Assembly (NCBI RefSeq): GCF_900115685.1
Contig: NZ_FOXJ01000001.1
Location: 1,707,796-1,771,795 of the forward strand
From: Variovorax sp. 770b2
GTDB taxonomy: Bacteria; Pseudomonadota; Gammaproteobacteria; Burkholderiales; Burkholderiaceae_C
Direction: 5' to 3'
Length of the DNA: 64,000 nucleotides
Both the position numbers and the translations under genes were made by a program. This document shows, piece by piece, positions 8,296 through 16,956 of this stretch (position 1 is its first letter; the number at the start of each line of letters is the position of its first letter). The notes beneath the pieces were generated by a model. The model was not told the DNA's origin and ran no database searches. It saw only the letters and a program-made list of their open reading frames with translations.

Positions 8296-9093
8296 TCAGA
8301 AGGGTTCCTTGAACGGGCGCAGGTCGAGTTCCTGCGTCCATGCGCTGCGGTGCTGCGCGTGCAGCTGCCAGTAGCTCTCGGCGATGGCGTCCAGCTGCAG
8401 CAGGCCGTCGTCGCCCGCCTCGGCCACGCGCTGGGGCGCATTGCTGCGCAGGCGCTCGCCGTCGATGCCGCCATCGATCACCACGTGCGCCACGTGAATG
8501 CCTTGCGGACCGAACTCGCGCGCCAGGCTCTGGCTGAGCGACCGCAAGCTGGCCTTGGCGGCCGCGAAGGCGGCGAACGGCGGCTTGCCGCGCAAGGCGG
8601 CGGTAGCGCCGGTGAACAACAGGCTGCCGCGCGCCCTGGGCGCGGTGGCCTCGAAGCCGTTGGCCAGCAGGCCCTGCAAGGCCTCGCGCGCAAAGATGAA
8701 ACCGCCCAGCGCGCTGGTGCGCCAGGCCTGCGTGAACTGGTCGACCGAGATCTCCAGCGTCGGCGCGCGCACCGCGCTCGAGGCATTGAAGATCGCCACC
8801 GAGAGCGGGCCCAGGGCCTTCACGCGCTGCGCGATGCCGTGGATCTCGGCCTCGCTGGCCACGTCGCCTGCGAACACCTGGGCGCGCCCGCCGGCGGCCT
8901 CGATTTCAGCGGCCACCGCGGCGAGTTGCGCCTGGGTGCGGCCGGTCAGTGCGACGAGGAATCCCTCGGCCGCGAAGCGCCGTGCGAGCGCGGCGCCCAG
9001 GCCGGCGCTGGCGCCGACACCGGCAATCCAGGCCACCGGCGATGGGCCCGGACCGGAGGAAGAAACAGGGGGAGGTGAAGAGGCTGGAGGCAT
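8296..9093 (-). CDS. SDR-family protein with degenerate catalytic motif
   Basis: 265 residues. A Pro/Ser-rich stretch of about 20 residues precedes a Rossmann fold with the nucleotide motif G-V-G-A-S-A-G-L-G (25-33) and F-N-A-S-S near 102-106. The classical SDR Tyr-x-x-x-Lys is replaced by Phe176-Ala-Ala-Ala-Lys180, and the expected upstream catalytic Ser position falls in T-G-A-T with no Ser. Either this is a divergent subfamily using other residues or a nucleotide-binding protein that is not a standard dehydrogenase. First gene of the minus-strand oxidative cluster; a 200-bp divergent gap separates it from the M48 peptidase. Confidence 0.8.
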   Translation of the reverse strand: MPPASSPPPVSSSGPGPSPVAWIAGVGASAGLGAALARRFAAEGFLVALTGRTQAQLAAVAAEIEAAGGRAQVFAGDVASEAEIHGIAQRVKALGPLSVAIFNASSAVRAPTLEISVDQFTQAWRTSALGGFIFAREALQGLLANGFEATAPRARGSLLFTGATAALRGKPPFAAFAAAKASLRSLSQSLAREFGPQGIHVAHVVIDGGIDGERLRSNAPQRVAEAGDDGLLQLDAIAESYWQLHAQHRSAWTQELDLRPFKEPF

Positions 9094-9293
9094 AGGTGAG
9101 GCCGAAGGCTATACCCCCGCTCCGGGGCGTGGAACGATGCAAAAGCGATAACCTTATTCGTTGGCTGGTCGCCGGCCGCGCACGCTTGACGTGCCACGGA
9201 ATTTCCCTGCGACACGATCGGCGGCTACGCTATCGGCTTCCCGGACCGCTTCCACAACAACTCACAGCATCTGCCATCCAGGAGGAGTTACCC

Positions 9294-11156
9294 ATGGCCT
9301 TCGCCCGAACGATCCATGCCGATCTGCTTCGCGTGTTTCTTCTGACCCTCGTGTCGCTCTTCGCCATACCGGCGGCGACGCTGGTCTTCACCGAATACGC
9401 GCTGCGCTCGCAGGACGCCGAGTTCCTGCAGTCGATCGAGAAGCGCATCAACGCCGATGCCCGCCTCACTCCCGACGACAAGGCGCAAGCCACCGCGTTC
9501 TACCGCAGCCACCCGCTCTCCAAGGCCTGCGACGCCACCGCGCCGGAAGACAAAAATTTCCACGACAAGGTGTGCAGTCCCTACTCGATGCAGTGGCAGT
9601 TCCACTGGGCCGATCGCGCCGCCCTCTGGACGCTGGCGCTCGGCGCGGCGTTGCTCGCCGCGGCACTGGTGCTGGGCGCGCTGGCCTTCGCCAACCGGGG
9701 CCTGCGCTACGCGAGCTTCGTCGCGGGCTGGCGGCTCATGACGGTGTCCAGCGCCGTCGAGGTCGTGCTGCAGAGCGCGATGCTGGTGTGGCTCTCGTTC
9801 TGGCTCACCGCCTTCTTCTGGCACAGCTACTACGTCAAGCTGATCATCATCGCCGGCGTCGCGGCCGCGGCGGCTGTCTTCTATGCGGTGTACACGCTGT
9901 TCAAGAAGCTGCCCTCGGTCAACGCGATCGACGGCGAGCTCATCGCCGAGGCCGATGCGCCGCGCCTGTGGGAGCGCATCCGCCAGCTCGCGGGCCGCGT
10001 GAAGACCGCGCCGCCGGACCAGATCGTCGCGGGCATCGACACCAACTTCTTCGTGACCGAAGCGCCCATCGAAGTCGGCGGACGCACCTTGAACGGCCGC
10101 ACCCTGTTCGTGAGCCTTCCGCTCCTGCGCGTGCTCGACCAGTCCGAGGCCGATGCCGTGCTGGCCCACGAGCTGGCCCACCTGGGCGGCGGCGACACCC
10201 GCAGCAGCGCGGCGCTCGGCCCGAAGCTGCGGCAGTTCGACCAGTACACCTGGAAGATGCGCAGCGGCGGCCTCACCATCGTGGCGCACTACCTGCTGCG
10301 CCTCTATCGCATGATCTTCGAGTTCGCCCTGGCGCGCGACAGCCGCGAGCGCGAGTACAAGGCCGACCGCGTCTCCGCGAGCCTCACGGCGCCGAGCGCC
10401 ATCGTGCAGTCGCTGATCAAGATCTCGGCCTACGCGAGCTACCGGAGCGACGTCGAGCAGAAGCTCTTCGCGCAGAACCGCCAGCACGACGGCGCGCTGG
10501 GCATCGCCAGCTTCGTGGCCGACGGGCTGCCGCCCTACGCCAGTTCCGAGGCGTTCATCGAGACGATGAAGACCGCCGACGTGCCCCACCCCTACGACAG
10601 CCATCCGCCATTGCTCGAACGCATGCGCAACGTCGACCACCATGTGCCCGAGAGCGTGTACGGCACCATCGTCGCGACCGCGCCAGAGGCCACCTGGGCC
10701 GACGAGATCGAGACGGCCCCTGCCATCGAGCAGCGCCTGTGGAGCGAGTACGAGCAGCGCTTCGTGCAGAACCACGACCTGGCCCTGGCCTACCGCTACG
10801 AACCCGCCACCGAAGAAGAGCGCGTCGTGGTGCTGCGGCACTTTCCGCCGGTCGAATTCGCGCTGAAGAACGGCGAGCGCATCGTGATCGACTACAAGGG
10901 CCTGCACCCGAGCGCGGACGGCGGCTCGACCATCGCGTGGGACGAGGTGAAGGGCCTCACCTACAAGGACGGCAGCTTCGGCGACACGCTGATCGTCACG
11001 CACCATGACAAGGCCATGCTGGGCGCGCGCACCACCAAGGTCAAGGTGGCGGGCCTGGGCAAGCAGAAAGACAACTTCAGGGGCGCCGTCGGCCACTACT
11101 GGCAACGCCACCAGGTCATGAGGGCACAGCAAAAAGAAGAAGATCAAGCGTCCTGA
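9294..11156 (+). CDS. M48-family membrane zinc metallopeptidase
   Basis: 620 residues. Several predicted membrane helices lie in the N-terminal third, followed by the zinc motif H-E-L-A-H (292-296) and a downstream E-Y-K-A-D (Glu about 354), the typical third ligand region of M48 (HtpX/Ste24-like) peptidases. The C-terminal about 150 residues form an extra soluble domain (G-E-R-I-V-I-D-Y-K-G-L) not needed for catalysis. The ATG at 9294 is chosen because of a strong GGAGGAG ribosome-binding site 6-12 nt upstream. Likely a membrane protein quality-control protease; substrate unknown. A 6-bp hairpin without a T run (11167-11182) follows the stop. Confidence 0.88.
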   Translation: MAFARTIHADLLRVFLLTLVSLFAIPAATLVFTEYALRSQDAEFLQSIEKRINADARLTPDDKAQATAFYRSHPLSKACDATAPEDKNFHDKVCSPYSMQWQFHWADRAALWTLALGAALLAAALVLGALAFANRGLRYASFVAGWRLMTVSSAVEVVLQSAMLVWLSFWLTAFFWHSYYVKLIIIAGVAAAAAVFYAVYTLFKKLPSVNAIDGELIAEADAPRLWERIRQLAGRVKTAPPDQIVAGIDTNFFVTEAPIEVGGRTLNGRTLFVSLPLLRVLDQSEADAVLAHELAHLGGGDTRSSAALGPKLRQFDQYTWKMRSGGLTIVAHYLLRLYRMIFEFALARDSREREYKADRVSASLTAPSAIVQSLIKISAYASYRSDVEQKLFAQNRQHDGALGIASFVADGLPPYASSEAFIETMKTADVPHPYDSHPPLLERMRNVDHHVPESVYGTIVATAPEATWADEIETAPAIEQRLWSEYEQRFVQNHDLALAYRYEPATEEERVVVLRHFPPVEFALKNGERIVIDYKGLHPSADGGSTIAWDEVKGLTYKDGSFGDTLIVTHHDKAMLGARTTKVKVAGLGKQKDNFRGAVGHYWQRHQVMRAQQKEEDQAS

Positions 11157-11217
11157 CCTCCAGCCACCTGTCACCGGACAGGCTCCACAAAAACCTTCAC
11201 ATAACAGGAGACATACC

Positions 11218-12513
11218 GTGAACCCCGTCGAACAGAGAACCATCTCCAAGATCAGCTGGCGGCTCTTGCCGCTCCTGATGATCAGCTACTTCATCGCCTA
11301 CCTGGACCGCGTGAACCTCGGCTTTGCCGGGTCCGCGATGTCCAAGGACCTGGGCTTCACCGCCGCCGTGTTCGGCAGCGCGGCCGGCATCTTCTTCCTC
11401 GCGTACTTCCTCTTCGAGGTGCCCAGCAACATGGCGCTGGAGCGCTTCGGCGCGCGCCGCTGGATCGCCCGCATCATGTTCAGCTGGGGCATTCTTTCCG
11501 CGGCCCAGGCCTGGGTGGGCGGCTCGACCAGCTTCAACGTCGTGCGCTTTCTGCTGGGCATTGCCGAGGCCGGTTTCTTTCCGGGCGTGATCTTCTACAT
11601 CACGCTGTGGTTTCCGGCGGCGTACCGCGCGCGCATCGTGGGCTGGTTCATGTTCGCGATCCCGATCTCCACGGTGATCGGTTCGCCCATCTCGGGCTAC
11701 ATCCTCAACATGGACGGCATGGGCGGCATGCACGGTTGGCAGTGGCTGTTCATCCTGGAGGCGATTCCCTCGCTGATCCTGACCTTCTTCATCCTGTTCT
11801 ACCTGCCCGATGGCCCCAAGGATGCGAAGTGGCTCTCCAACGAAGAGCGCGACTGGCTGCAGCAGACGCTCGACGGCGAGCGCCGCAACCGCGAGGCGCT
11901 GCACACCATTTCATGGAAGCAGGCGCTGCTGAACCCGCGCGTGATCGGCCTGGGCTTCGTCTACATGGGCATCACGGTGCCGCTGTACGGCCTGAGCTTT
12001 TTCCTGCCGCAGATCATCAAGGGCTTCGGCGGCCTGGGCAACGTGGAGATCGGCTTCATCAACGCCTTCCCGTACCTGATCGGCGCCATCGCGATGGTGT
12101 TCTGGACCCGTGCCTCCGACGCGAAGAAGGAGCGCAAGTGGTTCCTCCTGATCCCGCTCGCCTGCATCTTCGTGGGCCTCGTCGCGGCCGCGGAAACCAG
12201 CGCGCCGGTGCCCAAGATGGCGGCCGTGACGCTCGCCGCATTCGGCATCTTCAGCGCGCTGCCGATGTTCTGGACGCTGCCCACCGCCATCCTGAGCGGC
12301 ACCGCGGCCGCGGCGGGCATCGCATGGATCAACTCCATCGGCAACCTGGGCGGCTACATCGGCCCGACGATCTTCGGCGCGCTGAAGGACCGCATGGGCA
12401 ACGACATCTACGCGGTGATCTTTCTCGCGCTGCTGTCGGCGGTGGCGTTCGTGCTGGTGCTGATCATCGGACACGATGCGCGGGCGGAGCAGGCCGCGGC
12501 GGGGCGGGCCTGA
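11218..12513 (+). CDS. MFS transporter, anion:cation symporter (ACS) family
   Basis: 431 residues, 12 predicted helices. The helix-1 motif Y-F-I-A-Y-L-D-R-V-N-L-G-F-A and the segment G-I-A-E-A-G-F-F-P-G are signatures of ACS-type transporters that import organic acids such as aromatic acids, tartrate or phthalate. GTG start with AACAGGAG about 8 nt upstream. It is transcribed alone or with the small exported protein gene that begins just after its stop. Substrate not deducible; no matching catabolic genes lie next to it. Confidence 0.9.
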   Translation: MNPVEQRTISKISWRLLPLLMISYFIAYLDRVNLGFAGSAMSKDLGFTAAVFGSAAGIFFLAYFLFEVPSNMALERFGARRWIARIMFSWGILSAAQAWVGGSTSFNVVRFLLGIAEAGFFPGVIFYITLWFPAAYRARIVGWFMFAIPISTVIGSPISGYILNMDGMGGMHGWQWLFILEAIPSLILTFFILFYLPDGPKDAKWLSNEERDWLQQTLDGERRNREALHTISWKQALLNPRVIGLGFVYMGITVPLYGLSFFLPQIIKGFGGLGNVEIGFINAFPYLIGAIAMVFWTRASDAKKERKWFLLIPLACIFVGLVAAAETSAPVPKMAAVTLAAFGIFSALPMFWTLPTAILSGTAAAAGIAWINSIGNLGGYIGPTIFGALKDRMGNDIYAVIFLALLSAVAFVLVLIIGHDARAEQAAAGRA

Positions 12514-12539
12514 GCGCTGCGACGAACGGCAGCCGCGCC

Positions 12540-12878
12540 TTGCTGCTGCTGTTTCTGTCGCTTGCATCGGCGCGCTGCTTCGCTTCGTGGAGCATCGAAA
12601 CCGATCGCTCCACCGCCGAACTACATGGCCTGTTCGAGATACGGCAGGAGGCTCGCGAATTTGTCGCGAAGGAGAACGCACGCAATCACAGCGGATGGGT
12701 GGCGCTCGACCCGAACATGAAAGTCTTGGTCCCGAGGTGCAGCGTCCCGCTTGAAACCCAATGGACACCCAAGAGCTACGGGCTGACGGGACGCAACGTC
12801 ATGGTCACCTGCGCACGCGCCGTGGGCACCACCCTGCAGAAATGGCACGTGCATGTGCCGGTCACGCGAAACAGGTAG
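12540..12878 (+). CDS. Small exported protein resembling the N-terminal domain of FlgA
   Basis: The open frame begins inside the MFS gene, so the start is uncertain; TTG at 12540 gives 112 residues with a signal peptide (L-L-L-L-F-L-S-L-A-S-A then Cys-Phe-Ala). The mature part carries L-D-P-N-M-K-V-L-V-P-R-C, then P-L-E-T, then V-M-V-T-C-A-R and W-H-V-H-V-P-V. That spacing matches the two-Cys N-terminal domain of the flagellar P-ring chaperone FlgA (pattern L-D-p-r-l-x-l-x-x-C ... V-x-V-x-C ... W-x-l-y-V-P-V), but the SAF domain that should follow is absent. No flagellar genes are nearby. Function unknown; similarity judged by eye. Confidence 0.55.
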   Translation: MLLLFLSLASARCFASWSIETDRSTAELHGLFEIRQEAREFVAKENARNHSGWVALDPNMKVLVPRCSVPLETQWTPKSYGLTGRNVMVTCARAVGTTLQKWHVHVPVTRNR

Positions 12879-12896
12879 GGCTTCCTGCCCCGCGGC

Positions 12897-13508
12897 TCAG
12901 TTGGACTTGCTCCGCGCAGCCTTCTTGCCGCTCTCGGCGCGCGGCGCATCGTTGCTGGCCGGCGCGTTGCCGACATTCGCCTGATCGACCCACAGCAGCG
13001 CATCGACATACGACACGAACCGGTTGAGGTATTCCGGCGACAGCTCGCGCATGAGCGTGAGCGATTGGTGCACGAGGTTGTGCGAGTTGAGCGGGCCGGC
13101 GTTCTGCGGCAGCTTCGCCAGCGATTGCGTGAGCCGCCGTTCGGCGCTGAGCTTCGACCACGTGCTCCGGAAAAACGGGAGCACCTTCAACTCGTTGGTC
13201 ACCGGGTCCATCCGCTCGGACGATGCATGCTGCACGAGGTGGCCGGTCAGTTCCGCGAGCGGCCCACGCGCAGGCGGCTTGACTGCGGCGGCTTCTGCAT
13301 CGGGAATCTTTTGGAGATCCTCGCCATAGGCTGCAAGCAATGCGGAGACTTTCTCCTCCAGGATGCGCCGCGCTTCCCCGCCGTGGTCCGCCGCGCGCCG
13401 CGCCAGCGTCTCGATGAAGTGAAAACGCACCGGGTCGAGGCGATGCGCCCCGCGCTCGCGCCAGGCGTCGAGCGTTGCGTCCATTCCGTTTGCTTCGCTG
13501 CTACTCAC
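12897..13508 (-). CDS. DUF2894 domain protein
   Basis: 203 residues from a GTG at 13508 that overlaps the stop of the OmpA-like gene; an ATG at 13484 is an alternative giving 195 residues. The start L-D-A-W-R-E-R-G-A-H-R-L-D-P-V-R-F-H is characteristic of DUF2894. A helical N-terminal half is joined to a conserved block ending in L-S-P-E-Y-L-N-R-F-V-S-Y-V-D-A-L-L-W; the C-terminus is Lys/Arg rich. No catalytic motif is visible and no signal peptide, so it is probably cytoplasmic. It is the last gene of the DUF3348-DUF802-OmpA-DUF2894 operon and likely an accessory factor of that membrane complex. Confidence 0.85.
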   Translation of the reverse strand: MSSSEANGMDATLDAWRERGAHRLDPVRFHFIETLARRAADHGGEARRILEEKVSALLAAYGEDLQKIPDAEAAAVKPPARGPLAELTGHLVQHASSERMDPVTNELKVLPFFRSTWSKLSAERRLTQSLAKLPQNAGPLNSHNLVHQSLTLMRELSPEYLNRFVSYVDALLWVDQANVGNAPASNDAPRAESGKKAARSKSN

Positions 13509-14148
13509 GAGGCTTTGTCTTCGCGTCCGAACGCTTCGGCGTGGGCGCCATCTCCACGCGCCGGTTCCTGGAGCGTCCATCGGCATCGGCATTCGACGCC
13601 ACCGCCTGCTCGGCGCCGAACGCCGCGGCAAAGATGGCGGACGACGGAATGCCTTCTTCGATCAGCGTGCGCGTCACCGTCAACGCGCGCTGGGCCGAGA
13701 GCTCCCAGTTGTCCGCGAACTGGCGGTTGCCGCCGCGCACCTGCCTGTCGTCGGTGAAGCCGCTCACCATCAGGATCTCGTCGCGGGCCTGGAGGTAGGC
13801 GGTCAGCGGCGCGGCCAGGCTCTTGAGCAACTGCCGGCCTTCGGGCTGCAGCTCGGCGGAGTTCAACGCGAACAGCACGCTGCCGCTGATGCCGATGCGC
13901 CCGTTGTTCAGCGTCACGCGGCCGGCGGCCAGCGGCCCGGCCAGCGCCTGCTCGAGCGTCTGCAGCCGCTCGGCCTCGACCTTGCGCTGCTTGACCTCGG
14001 TTTCGAGCTGGGTTGCCAGGTCGAGCTGCATGCCGATCACGCACACCAGGATCAGCACGAAGGCGCCCAGCAGGCCCGACATCAGGTCACCGAAGACGGC
14101 CCATACCGGGACCGATGCCTCGGTGCCGGCGTCGATGTCCTCGGTCAT
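13501..14148 (-). CDS. OmpA/MotB-like protein of the DUF802 operon
   Basis: 215 residues (a GTG one codon upstream is equally possible). A single N-terminal helix (about 17-40) carries Asp21 in the motif W-A-V-F-G-D-L-M-S-G-L-L-G-A-F, placed like the proton-binding Asp of MotB, TolR/ExbD and ZorB. A short coiled coil (about 45-70) leads to a C-terminal OmpA-like domain with N-W-E-L-S-A-Q-R-A and the N-R-R-V-E-M terminus that bind peptidoglycan in the family. This is the stator B-subunit architecture: membrane anchor with Asp plus cell-wall anchor. It overlaps DUF802 upstream and DUF2894 downstream, so the three are coupled. Confidence 0.88.
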   Translation of the reverse strand: MTEDIDAGTEASVPVWAVFGDLMSGLLGAFVLILVCVIGMQLDLATQLETEVKQRKVEAERLQTLEQALAGPLAAGRVTLNNGRIGISGSVLFALNSAELQPEGRQLLKSLAAPLTAYLQARDEILMVSGFTDDRQVRGGNRQFADNWELSAQRALTVTRTLIEEGIPSSAIFAAAFGAEQAVASNADADGRSRNRRVEMAPTPKRSDAKTKPRE

Positions 14149-16265
14149 CACGCTTCGCTGCCTGCCGTTGCGCGGTGATCGCGTTGGTCGCGCTGATCGC
14201 GTTGCGCAGCGAGTTGCTGCAGGTCTTCGACGATCTGCTTCTGCGACATGATGCTCAGGTCGATCACCTCGCGGGCCTGCGCCACGTAGTACGCCAGTTG
14301 CTCGTCGCTGCGCGTGATCGACTTGCCCAGCGCGCCCTCGATGCGCTGCAGGTGCGCGCTCATCTTGTCGTTCGATTCGGTGAAGAGCTTCACGGCAAAG
14401 CCGAAGGCCTCGCCCAGGCTCGCCACCTCGACGGCACTGCCGGTGATCTGTGCGGCCACATCGGCCATCTTTCCGGTCTCCGCATCGACCTTGTCGTTGA
14501 AGCGCGTGCCGACGCGGTCCAGCAGGTCCGCCGACGTGGCCACGAGCGCGTCGATGGCGCTGCGCTGCTCGGTGGAGGCGTGGTTCACTGCATCGAGCAG
14601 CGTCTCCAGCGTGCCGAGGATGCGGCTTCGCTCGTCAAGCATCGCGTTGTCGCGCGCCATGCTGCCTTCGAGCTTCTGGCGCAGCTCGGCGATCACTTGG
14701 GCGGCGGCGCGGGGTGCCTCGGCGGCGGCCTGCATGAGCTGGCCGATTTCGGCGATGGTGCTCTTTGCGTGCGCTTCGCTCTGGGCGGAGATGTCGCCAG
14801 CGGTCTGCGCGAGCGTCTTGCAGATTTCCTGCTGCTGCACCTCGCTGCGCGCGCCGGCCTGCTGCCATTCCTGCTGGAGCGACGCGGCCATCGCTTCGAG
14901 CGCCTGGGTCCAGTTGGCCAGCCGCTGCTGGTCGCGCGAGGCCATCTCGGTCTGCAGGTCGGTGTGCGCCTGGCCCACGGTGCCCAGCAGCGAGGCCGAA
15001 TGCTGCTCGAAAGTGGCGGCGGCGGCCGCGAGCGCGCGCTGTGTGTCGCCCGAGAGGGTTTCGCTCGCGCGTTCGTGCTGTGCGAGCGCACTGCGCCAGT
15101 TGTCGGACACGCGCTCGACCGTGGTTTCCAGGCGGGCGGAGACGCCGTCCACCAGCGAGGCCGAGCGCTGCTCGAAGGTCTGCGTGAACTGGTCGAGCGT
15201 GGCGCGCAGGTCCTTGGCTTGCGCCTCGCTCGTGCGTTGCTGCCCGGCGAGCGCGGTCTTCCAGATGTCCGCCACGGTGGTGGTGTTGGTCTCGAAGCGG
15301 GTGGAGAGGCCATCGAGTTGCCGCTGCACGCCTTGTTCGACGGTGTGGTGCAGCGCGGCCGTCTCGCGTGCGATGCCGGCCATGGTGGCTTCGACCACCG
15401 GCTGGATCGTCGCGCCGGCGATGCGTGCGCTTTCGGCAAGGCCCTCTTTCAGCGACTGGCCGACGGAAGAAGCCAGGTCCTCGTACACCGCCTCGGCCTT
15501 GCCGTAGAAGCTGTCCTGGCTGGAGATCAGTCGCTCGTTCAACGCCTGGCTCTGGCGCTCCATCGTCGCCATCATCAGCTGCAGGCGGTCGACCAGCGCG
15601 GGCATCGCCTCGCCCTGGCGCTGCAGCAGCTTGAAGGACTCTTCGCGCTGATGCGCCTGCGAAAAGACGCGCAAGCTGGTGGCGATCCGGGTGTCGAGCA
15701 ACTGCCCGGTCTGCAGCCTGTCGCGCCGGCTCAGGGCCGAGAGAAGGCCCAGCGTCGCCGACGTCGCCACGCCCGCGAGCGAGGTGCCGAACGCCACGCC
15801 CAGTCCCTTGACCGGCGCGGCCAGCGAGGCGCGCATGGCCTGCAGGTCCGACGCGCTCTCCAGCGCCGTGCCCGTGCCGTTCAGCGTGACCACCATGCCG
15901 AGGAAGGTGCCCAGCATGCCCAGCAGCACCAGGAGGCCGGCGAGGTACGGCGTGAGGCTCGGACCGGGCAAGCCGACGCGCTCGCCCTCGATGCGCAGGC
16001 GCACCGCGTTGCGCAGCGACGGATGCAGCTTGTCGAGCCACTCGCCCAGGCTGGCCGGTGGCCCGGTCAGGTCCGTCACAGCGGTAGTCAACGTGGATGT
16101 CGCCTGCCCGAAGCGGTGCAACTCCAGCGCGCCGACCACGTAGAACGCGCCGATGAGCACGGTGATCGCCAGCGCCAGCGGGTTCGAACCGATGTATCCG
16201 ATGCCCACCCAGCAGACCGCGGCCAAGCCGACGACGAAGACGATGCGATGAAGAAGTTGGGTCAT
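14148..16265 (-). CDS. DUF802 protein with MotA/ExbB-like membrane core and long coiled-coil tail
   Basis: 705 residues. Four predicted helices lie at about 6-24, 27-46, 105-127 and 153-178. The last two carry L-L-G-M-L-G-T-F-L-G-M-V and A-P-V-K-G-L-G-V-A-F-G-T-S-L-A-G-V-A-T, which match the pore helices of MotA/TolQ/ExbB. The remaining about 520 residues are a predicted cytoplasmic coiled coil with Trp-centred repeats of about 55 residues (W-K-T-A-L, W-R-S-A-L, W-T-Q-A-L), the DUF802 signature. A five-helix-type pore subunit with a very long tail recalls ZorA. Start M-T-Q-L-L-H-R is chosen because helix 1 follows at once. It sits between DUF3348 and the OmpA/MotB-like gene. Confidence 0.87.
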   Translation of the reverse strand: MTQLLHRIVFVVGLAAVCWVGIGYIGSNPLALAITVLIGAFYVVGALELHRFGQATSTLTTAVTDLTGPPASLGEWLDKLHPSLRNAVRLRIEGERVGLPGPSLTPYLAGLLVLLGMLGTFLGMVVTLNGTGTALESASDLQAMRASLAAPVKGLGVAFGTSLAGVATSATLGLLSALSRRDRLQTGQLLDTRIATSLRVFSQAHQREESFKLLQRQGEAMPALVDRLQLMMATMERQSQALNERLISSQDSFYGKAEAVYEDLASSVGQSLKEGLAESARIAGATIQPVVEATMAGIARETAALHHTVEQGVQRQLDGLSTRFETNTTTVADIWKTALAGQQRTSEAQAKDLRATLDQFTQTFEQRSASLVDGVSARLETTVERVSDNWRSALAQHERASETLSGDTQRALAAAAATFEQHSASLLGTVGQAHTDLQTEMASRDQQRLANWTQALEAMAASLQQEWQQAGARSEVQQQEICKTLAQTAGDISAQSEAHAKSTIAEIGQLMQAAAEAPRAAAQVIAELRQKLEGSMARDNAMLDERSRILGTLETLLDAVNHASTEQRSAIDALVATSADLLDRVGTRFNDKVDAETGKMADVAAQITGSAVEVASLGEAFGFAVKLFTESNDKMSAHLQRIEGALGKSITRSDEQLAYYVAQAREVIDLSIMSQKQIVEDLQQLAAQRDQRDQRDHRATAGSEA

Positions 16266-16275
16266 GAAACTCTGG

Positions 16276-16956
16276 TTAGCTCGCGCGAAGGGCTTCGAGC
16301 AGCCCTTCGACCGGTTGAAATCGGACTTCCATCTCGGCGAGCAACACGTCGTGCATGTCCTTGCGGAACACGGCCAGCCACACGCCGGCCTCGGGCTCGG
16401 CATCGACGTTGGCATCGGCCTGGTGCAGGCGCTTGAAATGCTTTTCGAGCGTCGCCGGGACGCTCGACAGCAGCCGATGCTCCTGCGCGCTCAACACCTG
16501 CTCCATGACCACGTCCACTGCCGCCAGTCGCGCCATCTCGGGCGAGCGCGTCGCCAGCGTCGAGCGCAGGCGGCCGCGCAAGGGGCCGATGCTCGTCGCC
16601 ATGGCCTGCTGCCTGGCGTGGTAGCGCCGGCGGTAGGCCGCGAAGTCGGCTGTGTTGTCCCGGGAAGCGACGTGCATGTCTTCCGCGATGGCGTTGGCCA
16701 GCGCGCTGCGCACGCGGTTGCATTCGCGTTCTTCGGGGTTGCCGGCCGCGCGCGCGCCAAGGGACGCAAAAGACGCAGCCGCCAGGCCGCCGTTCAACGC
16801 TGCAGACAGGGAGATGGCATCGGTCCAGCCGAGCCATTGACTCAATCGATCCGCAAAAGCCTGCTTGGGCTCGGGGACTTCGATGTCGGTCAGTCGAGCG
16901 AGCAAGCGAATCAGCGCCGAGCCGGTGAAGCCTGTGCGCCTTGACACTTGCACCAT
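16276..16956 (-). CDS. DUF3348 domain protein
   Basis: 226 residues, all-helical by inspection, no signal peptide or membrane helix. The start T-G-F-T-G-S-A-L-I-R-L-L-A-R-L-T-D and the following F-A-D-R-L-S-Q-W-L-G-W-T-D-A-I-S-L-S are the DUF3348 signature. It is the first gene of the four-gene operon; 10 bp separate its stop from DUF802. It has no known enzymatic motif and is presumably a cytoplasmic partner or assembly factor. The 149-bp upstream gap towards the GNAT gene should hold the operon promoter, but I could not place -35/-10 boxes confidently. Confidence 0.85.
   Translation of the reverse strand: MVQVSRRTGFTGSALIRLLARLTDIEVPEPKQAFADRLSQWLGWTDAISLSAALNGGLAAASFASLGARAAGNPEERECNRVRSALANAIAEDMHVASRDNTADFAAYRRRYHARQQAMATSIGPLRGRLRSTLATRSPEMARLAAVDVVMEQVLSAQEHRLLSSVPATLEKHFKRLHQADANVDAEPEAGVWLAVFRKDMHDVLLAEMEVRFQPVEGLLEALRAS

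Noticed and set aside
11167..11182. Hairpin after the M48 gene as terminator
   Set aside because: Only a 6-bp stem and no T run; not enough for an intrinsic terminator call.
12897..16956. Complete Zorya defence system
   Set aside because: Only A/B-like subunits are present; no ZorC, ZorD helicase-nuclease or ZorE HNH gene lies next to them.
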